From NCBI GenBank assembly GCA_910574995.1, contig CAJTCS010000001.1, forward strand, positions 558,001 to 622,000: a DNA stretch of 64,000 bases, written 5' to 3'. This stretch comes from Oscillospiraceae bacterium. Its GTDB lineage: Bacteria > Bacillota > Clostridia > Oscillospirales > Acutalibacteraceae. The notes under the pieces were generated by a model. The model had not been told where the DNA came from. It was given only the letters and a program-made list of their open reading frames with translations, and did no database searches. Below are positions 1-7,588 of this stretch, piece after piece. Positions within the stretch are counted from its first letter, which is position 1. Every line of letters starts with the position of its first letter. The position numbers and the translations under genes are program-made.

Positions 1-1070
1 ACTATATCCACAATTTCCGCGACCCGGAGACCTTCCCCTATGAGGGCACGCCTATGGACAACGCCGGCCTGTGCGAGGAAAACTTCTCCTATGAGATGGA
101 CATCTCCGGCAACCACTGGGACTTCGCCCGTTTCAACCCCGAACATTTCCGGCGCATCGAACGCTGCATCCTGGAGCTCCAGGAGCGGGGCATTGAGGCC
201 GACATCATCGTTATGCACCCCTACGACCGCTGGGGATTCAAATCCATGACCCCGGAGCAGGACGACTTATACTGGAAGTATGTCATTGCCCGGTTCTCAT
301 GTTATCGCAACGTGTGGTGGAGCCTGGCAAACGAGTACGACCTGCTTTTTGCCAAGCAGCCGGAGGATTGGGAGCGTTATGCCAAGATCCTTTGTGAAAT
401 GGATCCTTATAACCATCTTAGGGGCATACACCAGTGCATGAAATTTTACGACCACTCCCGGCCCTGGGTCACCCACTGCAGCCTGCAAAGGCAGGATCTT
501 TATAGGCATGTGGAGTACACCGACGAGTATCGGGTGCGGTGGGGCAAGCCCATCGTGTGGGACGAGATCAGCTATGAGGGCAACATAGACATGGGCTGGG
601 GGAATATTTCCGGCCAGGAGCTGGTAAGGCGTTTCTGGGAGGCCAGCCTGCGTGGCGGCTACGCGGGCCACGGGGAGACCTTCTTGGACCCGGAAAACGA
701 CATCCTATGGTGGAGCCACGGCGGGCCCCTGCACGGGGAGAGCCCGGCGCGCATCCGGTTCCTGCATAAGATATTGTGCGAAACCCCTGGCTGCGGCCTC
801 AAGCGCGGCCAAGGGAGCTTTGACGAAATAGTAGGCGTACCCGACGGCATTGACTTCCTTCCCGGCGGCGAGGCCTCCTATGAAATACATTATTACGGCT
901 TCGGCCGGCCCAGCTTCCGGGATTTCATTAAGTCCGAGGGGAAGTGGAAGGTAGAAATTATCGACACCTGGGGGATGGCCGTCACAGACGCTGGGGTGCA
1001 TGAGGGCAAGTTCCGTATTTCCCTGCCGGGCAGGGAGTATATGGCTGTGAGGCTCAGGCGGGTTTCTTGA
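1..1070 (+). CDS. Glycoside hydrolase-like protein (DUF5605/DUF4038 type), 5' end outside window
   Basis: The reading frame is open from base 3, so the gene begins upstream of the window and only its last ~355 codons are seen. The visible part looks like the second half of a (beta/alpha)8-barrel carbohydrate-active enzyme: a Trp-rich core, NEYD after WWSLA (about residue 112 from base 3) as probable acid/base region, WDEISYEG as probable second catalytic Glu region, and a C-terminal beta-sandwich-like tail. This resembles the DUF5605/DUF4038 'putative endoglucanase/collagen-binding' families. The substrate cannot be told. An internal ATG at 54 is not the true start. The neighbouring RpiR-type regulator on the other strand fits a sugar-use locus. 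Confidence 0.75.
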   Translation, partial: YIHNFRDPETFPYEGTPMDNAGLCEENFSYEMDISGNHWDFARFNPEHFRRIERCILELQERGIEADIIVMHPYDRWGFKSMTPEQDDLYWKYVIARFSCYRNVWWSLANEYDLLFAKQPEDWERYAKILCEMDPYNHLRGIHQCMKFYDHSRPWVTHCSLQRQDLYRHVEYTDEYRVRWGKPIVWDEISYEGNIDMGWGNISGQELVRRFWEASLRGGYAGHGETFLDPENDILWWSHGGPLHGESPARIRFLHKILCETPGCGLKRGQGSFDEIVGVPDGIDFLPGGEASYEIHYYGFGRPSFRDFIKSEGKWKVEIIDTWGMAVTDAGVHEGKFRISLPGREYMAVRLRRVS

Positions 1071-1140
1071 GAGGAAGAAAAGGCGCTGGACATAACATGG
1101 CAATAAAAAGAATCCCCGGCATCTAAAAAAAGGCCCGGAA

Positions 1141-1166
1141 AAACGCTCCCTTTACAGGGAGCGTTT
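1141..1166 (-). terminator. Hairpin terminator between convergent genes
   Basis: A perfect 10-bp stem (arms 1141-1150 and 1157-1166) with a 6-nt loop. Read on the minus strand it is followed after a short GC patch by a run of seven T, fitting the end of the RpiR-family gene; on the plus strand it could also stop the hydrolase transcript. Confidence 0.6.
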
Positions 1167-1252
1167 CACTTTGGCGTACTCGACCGGTACAAGCTTTTCC
1201 CGGCAGTTATGGCAGTGTGTCGTGCTAAAGAGCCCGAATGGCGGACATGAAA

Positions 1253-2047
1253 TTACCGTTTACAGAGAGGTAAAACAGCCCCCACCCTTTGGGCAATCAG
1301 GCTCGCGGCCATTTGCAGCTGGTAGGGGTGGGAGGCAAAATCCTGCTCCGACCGGAACGCCAGCAGCCGGTGGGCGGGCAGGCCCTTTTGGGCGAACCTC
1401 TCCCGTATATCCGGGCACCCCGTCACCAGCCAGACCTTCGGCCCCTCCCGCAGGATGCCCCGGGGCAGGCCGTAGTCAAAATAAATGCCGGTGTAGCTGA
1501 AAATGACCACCAAATCCTCCGGTCCCGCTGACGAAAGGAAATCCATCTGCTCCCGGAAAGCCACCTTTGTCAGGGCGTTTTTGCCCAGCATCACAAGGTC
1601 GCTTTGCAGGCTGATGGCGGCAGACTCTGCCTTCAGCAGCCCAAAAGCCGCCACCCGCTTTGCCTCTTTGATTTCCTCTGCCAGCCGCCCCAGCGCTTCA
1701 TAATCAAGGCTTTCTGCCACAAGCCCCAGGCTCTCCTGCACGCGCCCGCAAAAATCCAACCCCTGTTCCTTGGGCGGTAAGCCCTGGCCATACAGGGTAA
1801 AGGTCTTTTCTGTCTGGCGCATCAAGTCCCGCAGTTCGCCAAAATCCTCCAGGCCAATCTCCCGGCAGAAGCGGCTTACCGTGGCCTTGGAGACAAAGCA
1901 CTCCGCCGCAAGCTTTTCTATGCTCACATCCTCCAGGCAGTCCAGCCTTTCCAGCAGATAGCGGGCGATGCGGCAGTTGTTGGAATCCTCCCTCCCCGCC
2001 GCCAGCTCCGACAGCAGGACGATGGGCAGTTTCGTGTAATAGGCCAT
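1253..2047 (-). CDS. MurR/RpiR family transcriptional regulator
   Basis: 264 aa, the usual size for this family. The N-terminal half is an HTH_6 domain (about residues 5-75, with SIEKLAAECFVSKATVSRFC as the helix-turn-helix) and the C-terminal half is a SIS sugar-phosphate binding domain (FSYTG..., about 115-250). Such proteins sense a phosphosugar and control sugar catabolic genes. I chose the ATG at 2047 because GGAGGT lies 5 nt before it; an upstream ATG at 2083 has no site. It converges on the hydrolase gene and may regulate it, which is inference from position only. Confidence 0.85.
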   Translation of the reverse strand: MAYYTKLPIVLLSELAAGREDSNNCRIARYLLERLDCLEDVSIEKLAAECFVSKATVSRFCREIGLEDFGELRDLMRQTEKTFTLYGQGLPPKEQGLDFCGRVQESLGLVAESLDYEALGRLAEEIKEAKRVAAFGLLKAESAAISLQSDLVMLGKNALTKVAFREQMDFLSSAGPEDLVVIFSYTGIYFDYGLPRGILREGPKVWLVTGCPDIRERFAQKGLPAHRLLAFRSEQDFASHPYQLQMAASLIAQRVGAVLPLCKR

Positions 2048-2107
2048 ACAATACCTCCGCAAAAATAAAGGGGCCGGGTCCATTGCCCATCCCCTTTATT
2101 ATAGCAT

Positions 2108-2668
2108 TTATGCGGTGATCCCGCCAGCAAAATCGTACAGCAGCCGCTCCCGAAGTTTTGTCGTGTCCTTGTCCAGCACCTCCGCCAGCTTGAACGCGAA
2201 GGGGTACCCAGTGGCGGGCCCCTGGCTGGTGACAAGGTTCTGGTCGGCAACCGCCACGTCCTCGCAGAAAATGGCCCCAGGCAGCTTTTCGGCGTACCCC
2301 GTATAGCCCGTCATTTTCTTGCCTTCTATGACCCCAGCCACCGCCAGCACCGTGGTGCCGGAGCATAGGGCGCTCAGGATTTTGCCGGGGGTTTTGTCCC
2401 ACCTTTGCAGCAAGCCGATTACCTCGGGGTTGTTTTTCAAGTTCTCCCCACCGGGACGCCCCCCGGGCAGCACCACCACGTCATAGCCTTCGATTTCCTC
2501 GCCGAAGGGCTTGTCGCCCTTTAGTACCATGCCATGCATCCCCTTGACCCAGGGCCCCTCAAAATAGAAGGCGTCGCAGGGGATTTCCAGCCGCCGCATT
2601 ACGTCCACAATGGTGAAGGTCTCGCCTTCCTCAAAGCCTTCCGCCAACAAAACCGCCACTTTACGCAT
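2108..2668 (-). CDS. DJ-1/PfpI family protein (second of a tandem pair)
   Basis: 186 aa with the DJ-1 superfamily fold signature: an N-terminal AVLLAEGFEEGE strand with the conserved Glu, and the nucleophile elbow ALCSGTT with Cys at residue 102. Family members are glyoxalases/deglycases, chaperones or amidotransferase-like hydrolases; the substrate is not predictable here. The ATG at 2668 overlaps the stop of the upstream paralogue by 8 nt and has GGAGGG before it, so the two are translationally coupled. It is clearly diverged from its partner (different oxyanion and tail residues), so it is an old duplication or hetero-oligomer pair. A longer upstream reading frame to 2938 is antisense-type noise over the first paralogue. 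Confidence 0.85.
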   Translation of the reverse strand: MRKVAVLLAEGFEEGETFTIVDVMRRLEIPCDAFYFEGPWVKGMHGMVLKGDKPFGEEIEGYDVVVLPGGRPGGENLKNNPEVIGLLQRWDKTPGKILSALCSGTTVLAVAGVIEGKKMTGYTGYAEKLPGAIFCEDVAVADQNLVTSQGPATGYPFAFKLAEVLDKDTTKLRERLLYDFAGGITA

Positions 2669-3230
2669 GAGCCTCGCCCTCCTTAAACGCATTGAAATAG
2701 ACCATCCGGTTCTTGACCGCCAGGCTGTCTCCGCCCAAAGCCTCCACCAGGGCATACGCAAAAGCGTAGACCGTGGCAGGCCCCCGGCTGGTAATGATGT
2801 TGCCGTCTTGTACCACGATGTCCTCACAGTAGGTGCCCGTGGTGATTTTATCCTCCTGGCCGGGGTAAGCCGTGTAGCGCTTGTTCTCCAGGATGCCCGC
2901 CTTATCCAGCACCCGGGGCCCCGCGCAGAGAGCGGCAAGCCACCTGCCTTTGGCGTTCATTTCCCGCAGGAGCGCAAGGGTTTCCTCGCTTTCCAGCAGG
3001 CGGTCTACACCGGGGTAGCCGCCGGGGATGACGGCCATTTCAAGTGCGTCAGCAGAAACCTCATTTATGGTTTTATCGGTTTTCAGGGTGATGCCGTGGC
3101 CGCCGGTTACTTCCGTGCTGGACACGCCTACGGTTTCGGCGGGCAGGCCCGCCCGGCGGAGGATATCGACAATGGTCAGGGCCTCGGCCTCCTCAAAGCC
3201 GGGGGCGAACAGGACTGCGATAGGGTTCAT
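2661..3230 (-). CDS. DJ-1 family glyoxalase III/deglycase
   Basis: 189 aa. AVLFAPGFEEAEALTIVDILRR at the N-terminus carries the conserved Glu, and AALCAGP places the nucleophilic Cys at residue 102, as in DJ-1/YajL/ThiJ proteins. These act in the cytoplasm on methylglyoxal or glycated products. GAGGAG precedes the ATG. It is the first gene of a two-gene DJ-1 unit; the stop TAA lies inside the start region of the second gene. The nitroreductase gene upstream has its own ribosome site and may belong to the same redox/carbonyl-stress cluster. Confidence 0.87.
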   Translation of the reverse strand: MNPIAVLFAPGFEEAEALTIVDILRRAGLPAETVGVSSTEVTGGHGITLKTDKTINEVSADALEMAVIPGGYPGVDRLLESEETLALLREMNAKGRWLAALCAGPRVLDKAGILENKRYTAYPGQEDKITTGTYCEDIVVQDGNIITSRGPATVYAFAYALVEALGGDSLAVKNRMVYFNAFKEGEAHA

Positions 3231-3314
3231 ACGTTTGCTCCTCTCTGTGTTTTGGTGGCTTTATCATAACACAGGGAAGGGGCCGGGTGGGCGGATTTTC
3301 ATTTTTTGAAAAAC

Positions 3315-3824
3315 TTAGAACCGCTTCCAGACGCGGAAATCCTCCATGGGCTTTTTCTCCCGGCGCTGGCCGTCATCCTTCGCGGCATAGCCCATGGGGT
3401 ACACGGCAGGCACCGCATACCCGTCTGGGATGCCCAGCAGCGCCCGTACCCTTTCGGGATCAAAGGAACCGATCCAGCATCCCTGTATCCCCAGCGCCGC
3501 TGCCCGCGCGCACATAAAGGACCAGGCGATGCGGCAGTCCACTGTGCGGGCGGACTGGCCGCAGCGCATGAGGCGGTCATTGTCTGCGCACACCACCAGA
3601 ATGACCGGGGCCTTGCCTACAAAAGCCTGTCCGCTGCAAGCTTCCGCTATACCCTGGCGCAGGGCCGGGTCCCGCACCACGATAGCCTTCGTGCGCTGCT
3701 GGTTGCTGGCGGTGGGGGCCAGCCGACCGGCTTCCAAAATCTTTTCCAGCTTTTCCTCCTCGATTTCTCTTTCCGCGAAATCCCGCAGGGAATAGCGGCT
3801 TTGCAATGCTTCCAATACGTCCAT
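3315..3824 (-). CDS. Nitroreductase family protein
   Basis: 169 aa. The N-terminus RYSLRDFAEREIEEEKL is the FMN-binding nitroreductase signature, followed by the LAPTASNQQ segment and a C-terminal LLGIPDGYAVPAVYPMGY motif typical of FMN-dependent NAD(P)H nitroreductases of the small clostridial type. It probably reduces nitroaromatics, quinones or flavins. GGGAGGA stands 7 nt before the ATG. It sits upstream of the DJ-1 pair on the same strand with an 84-bp gap. Confidence 0.87.
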   Translation of the reverse strand: MDVLEALQSRYSLRDFAEREIEEEKLEKILEAGRLAPTASNQQRTKAIVVRDPALRQGIAEACSGQAFVGKAPVILVVCADNDRLMRCGQSARTVDCRIAWSFMCARAAALGIQGCWIGSFDPERVRALLGIPDGYAVPAVYPMGYAAKDDGQRREKKPMEDFRVWKRF

Positions 3825-3851
3825 AAAGATTCCTCCCGTATTCAGAATATG

Positions 3852-4014
3852 TTAATTATATTTACCCTTCGCGCGTTTTGCAACCACCCAAAGCAGCACA
3901 AGGTTAACCCCATGGAACCCCAAAGCAATCCAGAACATGGGCAGGTAGCTGCCGGTAAAGTCGTACAGGTAGCCGATGAGGGGCAGGCTCAGGGCGCTGC
4001 CGGTGGTGGTCAGC
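3852..4014 (-). pseudogene. Remnant: C-terminal end of an MFS transporter
   Basis: Read on the minus strand in its own frame, this stretch encodes about 54 residues that look like the last two membrane helices of a major facilitator (SLPLIGYLYDFTGSYLPMF..., then a hydrophobic helix GVNLVLLWVVAKR and a stop TAA at 3852-3854). There is no start, and the rest of the transporter is absent. It is joined at about 4005-4014, out of frame, to the 5' part of a metallo-hydrolase gene, so a deletion probably removed everything between two neighbouring genes. Confidence 0.65.
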
Positions 4015-4209
4015 GTTGGAGTGGGTGTTGTAGATAGCGGTGAGCTGCCAGCCGTTGGCGTCCAGAAGCTGCCTCACCTTACGCCCCGCGTCTTTATTGT
4101 TGCCGCTGTCGATCAGGCAAACCTCCTGCTCGTTCAGCTTCACCAGCCCAATTTTTGCCGGACTTTGGATGTAGTAACTTTGTTCTGAAACCTGGATCAG
4201 TTCGTACAT
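4005..4209 (-). pseudogene. Remnant: N-terminal part of an MBL-fold metallo-hydrolase
   Basis: About 68 residues of a metallo-beta-lactamase fold: MYELIQVSEQSYYIQSPAKI, then the VCLIDSGNN strand, then the first metal motif as THSNADHH. After this motif the homology stops and the frame runs on as nonsense to 3904, over the MFS remnant. The ATG at 4209 overlaps the end of the upstream PEBP gene by 13 nt and has a GGAGG site, so the original gene was the third of an operon. With only one of the metal motifs it cannot be an active hydrolase. Confidence 0.7.
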
Positions 4210-4685
4210 GACGTTCCTCCTTCAAAACTGCTGGTAATACTCCCCTTTTGGAGTATATGTTTTTCGGTTTTTTTCAAAAATGCCCTTTTCGTGGAATGAA
4301 CACTCAGTTCAATTTTGCAGTCCAAAGTATAAACAGTGAAGCGATATGTATGCGTTTTGCCCTTGGGCGGTTTAGGCCCCGCGTATTTATGGAGGCCATA
4401 ACCAATACCTTGTCGGGTTCCGCTCATTCCAGGGACATTTGCGCCAGTTGGGATTTGGGCCTTTATTCTGTCTGTCGCCGGGATATTCCAGATAATCCAG
4501 TGCGTAAAGTTTTTGATGGGGTGGGTTAAATCTTCAAGCGTAATTGCGATTGTTTGTGCATTGGGCGATAAATTCTTGATTACAAACTCTGGCGACACAT
4601 CCAATCCGCGCCCGGTATGTTTTGCCGAGAATGTACCGCCGTTTTCTACGCCGATGCAGGCAAATTCCAAAACATGATCTTCCAT
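4197..4685 (-). CDS. YbhB/YbcL family (PEBP, Raf kinase inhibitor-like) protein
   Basis: 162 aa. It shows the phosphatidylethanolamine-binding protein pattern: DVSPEFVIKNLSPNAQTIAITLED, FTHWIIWNIPA, and GYGLHKYAGPKPPKGKTHTYRF, with the usual GP-x-PP-xG-x-HxY motif. Bacterial members are small cytoplasmic or periplasmic proteins of unclear function. The start at 4685 is supported by AAGGAGGGG; a longer frame to 4802 is not needed. It follows the XRE-cupin gene by 10 nt and overlaps the metallo-hydrolase remnant. Confidence 0.85.
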   Translation of the reverse strand: MEDHVLEFACIGVENGGTFSAKHTGRGLDVSPEFVIKNLSPNAQTIAITLEDLTHPIKNFTHWIIWNIPATDRIKAQIPTGANVPGMSGTRQGIGYGLHKYAGPKPPKGKTHTYRFTVYTLDCKIELSVHSTKRAFLKKTEKHILQKGSITSSFEGGTSCTN

Positions 4686-4695
4686 ATGCCCCTCC

Positions 4696-5253
4696 TTATT
4701 TGTTTGGATAGAAAATGGTGTTATAGACCGCGCACTCGCTCCCGGACAAGTTCTGGTAAGCATGGGGTATATCGGCCCGGAAACGGGCGGCCTGCTTCTC
4801 ACTTACATCCACCGTTTTGTCCCCCAGGACAAGCCGCAGCGTTCCGCGCAAAACAAAGATGTGTTCCTCCACACCGTCATTGTGCTTGTCCGAAGAATGG
4901 CGGCAATCCGGGTCAAATTCGATGTAGAATGTTTCCACGCTCCGCACCGGGGCATAAGTGAATAGAGGATAAGCCCGCATTTTTCCGCCGTCCCCTAAAA
5001 TCACATTGACCTGATCCGGGCTGACAATGGTGTATTCCGCCTGCGCCTCTTCCAAGAAGTAGGACAAGGGCGTTTTCAGCCCCGTGGCGATCTTCCAGAG
5101 GATTGTTACCGTGGGGATGGACTGACCGCGCTCAATCTGGCCCAACATGGGCTTGCTTACGCCGGTCAGAGCCGAAACATCATCCAGGGACAAGGTTCGG
5201 GTGTTGCGTAGGCTTTTCAGCTTCTCGCTAATTTTCAAATTCATAGATTCCAT
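4696..5253 (-). CDS. XRE-family regulator with C-terminal cupin domain
   Basis: 185 aa. Residues about 8-62 form an XRE helix-turn-helix (LKSLRNTRTLSLDDVSALTGVSK...IERGQ), and residues about 110-180 form a cupin_2 barrel (HNDGVEEHIFVLRGTLRLVLG, then PHAYQNLSG). Such small HTH-cupin proteins usually sense a small metabolite and repress their own operon. It leads the operon XRE-cupin, PEBP, metallo-hydrolase remnant. A clear promoter lies upstream (5299-5327). Confidence 0.85.
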   Translation of the reverse strand: MESMNLKISEKLKSLRNTRTLSLDDVSALTGVSKPMLGQIERGQSIPTVTILWKIATGLKTPLSYFLEEAQAEYTIVSPDQVNVILGDGGKMRAYPLFTYAPVRSVETFYIEFDPDCRHSSDKHNDGVEEHIFVLRGTLRLVLGDKTVDVSEKQAARFRADIPHAYQNLSGSECAVYNTIFYPNK

Positions 5254-5298
5254 CGTTGTGACCGCCTTGTATGTTTGCGCGTTTTATGATATGGTTAT

Positions 5299-5327
5299 AG
5301 CATATATCGAAAAACCGGGGAAGTCAA
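5299..5327 (-). promoter_or_regulatory. Sigma-A type promoter of the XRE-cupin/PEBP operon
   Basis: On the minus strand TTGACT (5322-5327) and TATGCT (5299-5304) are spaced by 17 bp and point to the XRE-cupin start at 5253. Confidence 0.6.
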
Positions 5328-5388
5328 CCCGGTAAAGGCGACGCTTGGTATCTTTTCCCTTATGATATACTCTTTAAGAAGCCCTTTG

Positions 5389-5422
5389 CCGTCCAGTCAC
5401 GCTCTCAAACCGTCCAGTCACG
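5389..5422 (+). promoter_or_regulatory. Two exact 13-bp direct repeats, likely LytTR binding site
   Basis: CCGTCCAGTCACG occurs at 5389-5401 and again at 5410-5422, a 21-bp period, which is two helical turns. LytTR (AgrA/ComE-type) response regulators bind paired ~9-bp direct repeats with this period. The repeats sit 59 bp before the LytTR gene at 5481, so an autoregulatory or activated-promoter site is likely. Confidence 0.6.
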
Positions 5423-5480
5423 TCAACCGGCTTTATTCCAGCGGCCATTTGAACGAATAAACACATAGAGGAATATCAAC

Positions 5481-6224
5481 ATGATAAAAATAGCGATTTG
5501 TGATGATGAAGCCCCGCCCCGCGCCTACCTTGCGTCCCTGATTCGGGCGCAGGACTGTCCCTGTGAGATCGTGGAGTACGCTTCTGCCGGCAACTGCCTT
5601 GCAGACACCCAAGAAATTGACCTGCTCTTTTTGGACATAGAGCTGGCCCCCGACCGCTCCGGCCCGAACGGTATGGCCTTGGCCGGTCAGATCAGGGAGC
5701 GGGCAACCGGAATACAGCCAGTCATTCTTTTTGTGACCGGCTATGAGCGGTATGTGTTCGTTGCCTTTGACGTGGGTGCGTTCCAATACCTGCTGAAGCC
5801 GGTGGACGAGGAAAAGTTTGCCCAGGTCTTTGCCCGCGCCGTGGAGCAGATCGCGGCCAACCGGGAAAACCCGCAGAAAGGCCGTGTGCTGACACTCCAA
5901 TCCGCCAACACCAGCAAAACCGTACCACTGGACAGCATCTACTACATCGAAAGCAGCAATCACAAGGTCGAACTGCATTTGAAAGATGGCGAATTTGCCT
6001 GCTATGCAAAAATCGGGGATCTGGAGTTGGAACTGCAAGATCAGTTTTTCCGCATCCACAAGGGCTATCTGGTCAATCTCTCCTGTGTGGCCGGGTACAG
6101 CAAAACGGAAGTAATAAAGACTAATACGTATTGCATGTATCCAGCAGAAAGCAGTAGAAGCCAGTTCCCAAAAATCTATATTTTATCGTGGCTTATGGAA
6201 ATTCCGTGGAATTTTACAGAATGA
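5481..6224 (+). pseudogene. LytTR-family response regulator with replaced C-terminus
   Basis: 247 aa frame. Residues 1-120 are a receiver domain (CDDE at 7-10, phospho-acceptor Asp 52 in LFLDIEL, Lys in YLLKPVD). From about residue 135 there is a LytTR DNA-binding domain (VPLDSIYYIESSNHKVELHL, then FFRIHKGYLVNLSCVAGY). After GYSKTEV at about 6110 the normal last ~25 residues of LytTR are missing and are replaced by an unrelated AT-rich tail. No partner histidine kinase follows. GAGGAA before the ATG supports the start. DNA binding may be lost, because the final strand and helix of LytTR are gone; it could still be expressed. Confidence 0.7.
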
Positions 6225-6269
6225 AAAAGAATTCGCTAAAGGGAAAAATAAGGGAAAAATCCTGCCTAG

Positions 6270-6800
6270 TTATTCCCCATCCACCAGCCTATTAAGCCTC
6301 CTTTCCAGTGCCAGATAGCTTCGCAAGGTTTTAGATGTAATCCCAGCCGCCGCAGCGGCTTTTTCCCTGGTAGGGGAAGTCAGTAAAGCCAGCAGGGCCT
6401 TTTGCTGTTTAGGTGTCACTGTCCGCCTCCTTTCGTCGGTAACAATCGGTATTACCACTTCCCGGTTCTGCCGGGCCAGGGCGGCGGCAGCGGCAAGCTG
6501 CTGGGCGGTTTCGTCCGTGTCCAGCTTATCAATGGCAAAGGTAAAGCTGCGGTCTTTGGTCAAGGCGAATTCTTCCGTAGTGGCGTCCAGCGCGGCGATG
6601 GGGCCATACCGGCTCCAATTCCCGGTTTCCGGGCCGCTGCGCCCGTAGTCGTTCATGGTGCTGGTAGATATTTTGTAAATCTTGACCGTGTGCGCCCCTG
6701 TCCAGTCAAAGTCTGTGTTGGTCAAAAGGGCTTTCTTGCTTTCTGTAGTAAACTGTTCATCAACATATGGCTGAAACTTTGTTACGAAGTCAATGGGCAT
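6270..6800 (-). pseudogene. Chimeric phage remnant: major capsid N-terminus fused to a small HTH domain
   Basis: 176 aa. Residues 1 to about 115 look like the start of a Siphoviridae-type major capsid protein (TKFQPYVDEQFT..., ALDATTEEFALTKDRSFTFAIDKLDTDET, LARQNREVVIP). Past about residue 118 the sequence switches in frame to VTPKQQKALLALLTSPTREKAAAAAG, a helix-turn-helix of the kind found in phage terminase small subunits and related proteins. A full capsid protein is about 300 aa, so a deletion has joined two phage genes. It follows the scaffold-like gene by 16 nt. It is unlikely to build a capsid; whether the fused protein is made is unknown. Confidence 0.6.
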
Positions 6801-6816
6801 AATATTCTCTTAAAAA

Positions 6817-7293
6817 TCAGATTTTAGGCTTGAAAGCATCGGCAATTTCATCGTAATCATTTATATTCATAGGGGGAAAAGACGTTTCTGCGCCCCGTAT
6901 TTCAATGGTTTCGACAAAATCGGCCCATTCGGTTTCAATGGTTTTTACCAGCTTATCGGCGCCCACAGCCTTGCCGTTTTCGTCCAGCTCCAAAGCGTCG
7001 ATTTCGGCAGCGGACACCTTTAGCACCGTGGTAACCCGCTTTTCAGAGACACCGGCTTTTGCCAGTAACTCGCGGTAAGCGTTTTCTTTTGCATGATGGG
7101 CCTGGGCTGCTTTCATGCCGTCGTACTCTTGTTTAAGGGCCTCGTACTTGGCCCGGTATGAGCTATCGTCTGCCAGCTTTTCCCGTTCACGGGCCAGCCG
7201 GTCAGAAACAATCTTATTCACCTCGTCTTGGGTGAACAGCTTGCCCCCTGCTGCCTCCGGGGTGGAGTTGATGGTCTGTGCGTTTTCGTTCAT
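6817..7293 (-). CDS. Phage capsid scaffolding/minor structural protein (DUF4355-like), prophage remnant
   Basis: 158 aa, rich in Lys, Glu and Ala and largely helical, with the typical opening KLFTQDEVNKIVSDRLAREREK and a coiled-coil centre, as in phage scaffold proteins that lie directly before the major capsid gene. Here the next gene on the same strand is indeed the capsid-like remnant. GGAGGT precedes the ATG. No other phage genes are seen on either side, so this is a two-gene leftover of a prophage. Confidence 0.7.
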   Translation of the reverse strand: MNENAQTINSTPEAAGGKLFTQDEVNKIVSDRLAREREKLADDSSYRAKYEALKQEYDGMKAAQAHHAKENAYRELLAKAGVSEKRVTTVLKVSAAEIDALELDENGKAVGADKLVKTIETEWADFVETIEIRGAETSFPPMNINDYDEIADAFKPKI

Positions 7294-7513
7294 GGTAAAA
7301 CCTCCGTTTTACGCCAGGGTCGGCTAAAATATATAGAAAAGACACGGGTATCCAGCCGTTAAGCTGTTTCCCGTGCCTTGAAATGGCTCTGCCTACCGGC
7401 GGTACTCCGTGCCTGTTTCTTATAAATAAATTATATCATAGAAAGAGAAAAATGTCAATGCAAATCCCCGTGGCCGTTAGGCCTTGTACGGTGGATGAAT
7501 AAACGAAAAAGTA

Positions 7514-7542
7514 TTGCCAAAAGAGGTAAAGTAGTATATAAT
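7514..7542 (+). promoter_or_regulatory. Sigma-A type promoter of the first TetR gene
   Basis: TTGCCA (7514-7519) and TATAAT (7537-7542) with a 17-bp spacer, 47 bp before the GTG start. A small CCTCT/AGAGG hairpin follows the -10 and could be part of an operator. Confidence 0.65.
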
Positions 7543-7588
7543 TCCTCTGTAAGAGGCTGACAGGAGAAGCGGTTATTGCAGGGGGGAA

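Noticed and set aside
5345-5371. Plus-strand promoter for the LytTR gene (TTGGTA/TATACT)
   Set aside because: The spacer is only 15 bp and the boxes lie upstream of the direct repeats, so it was not listed.
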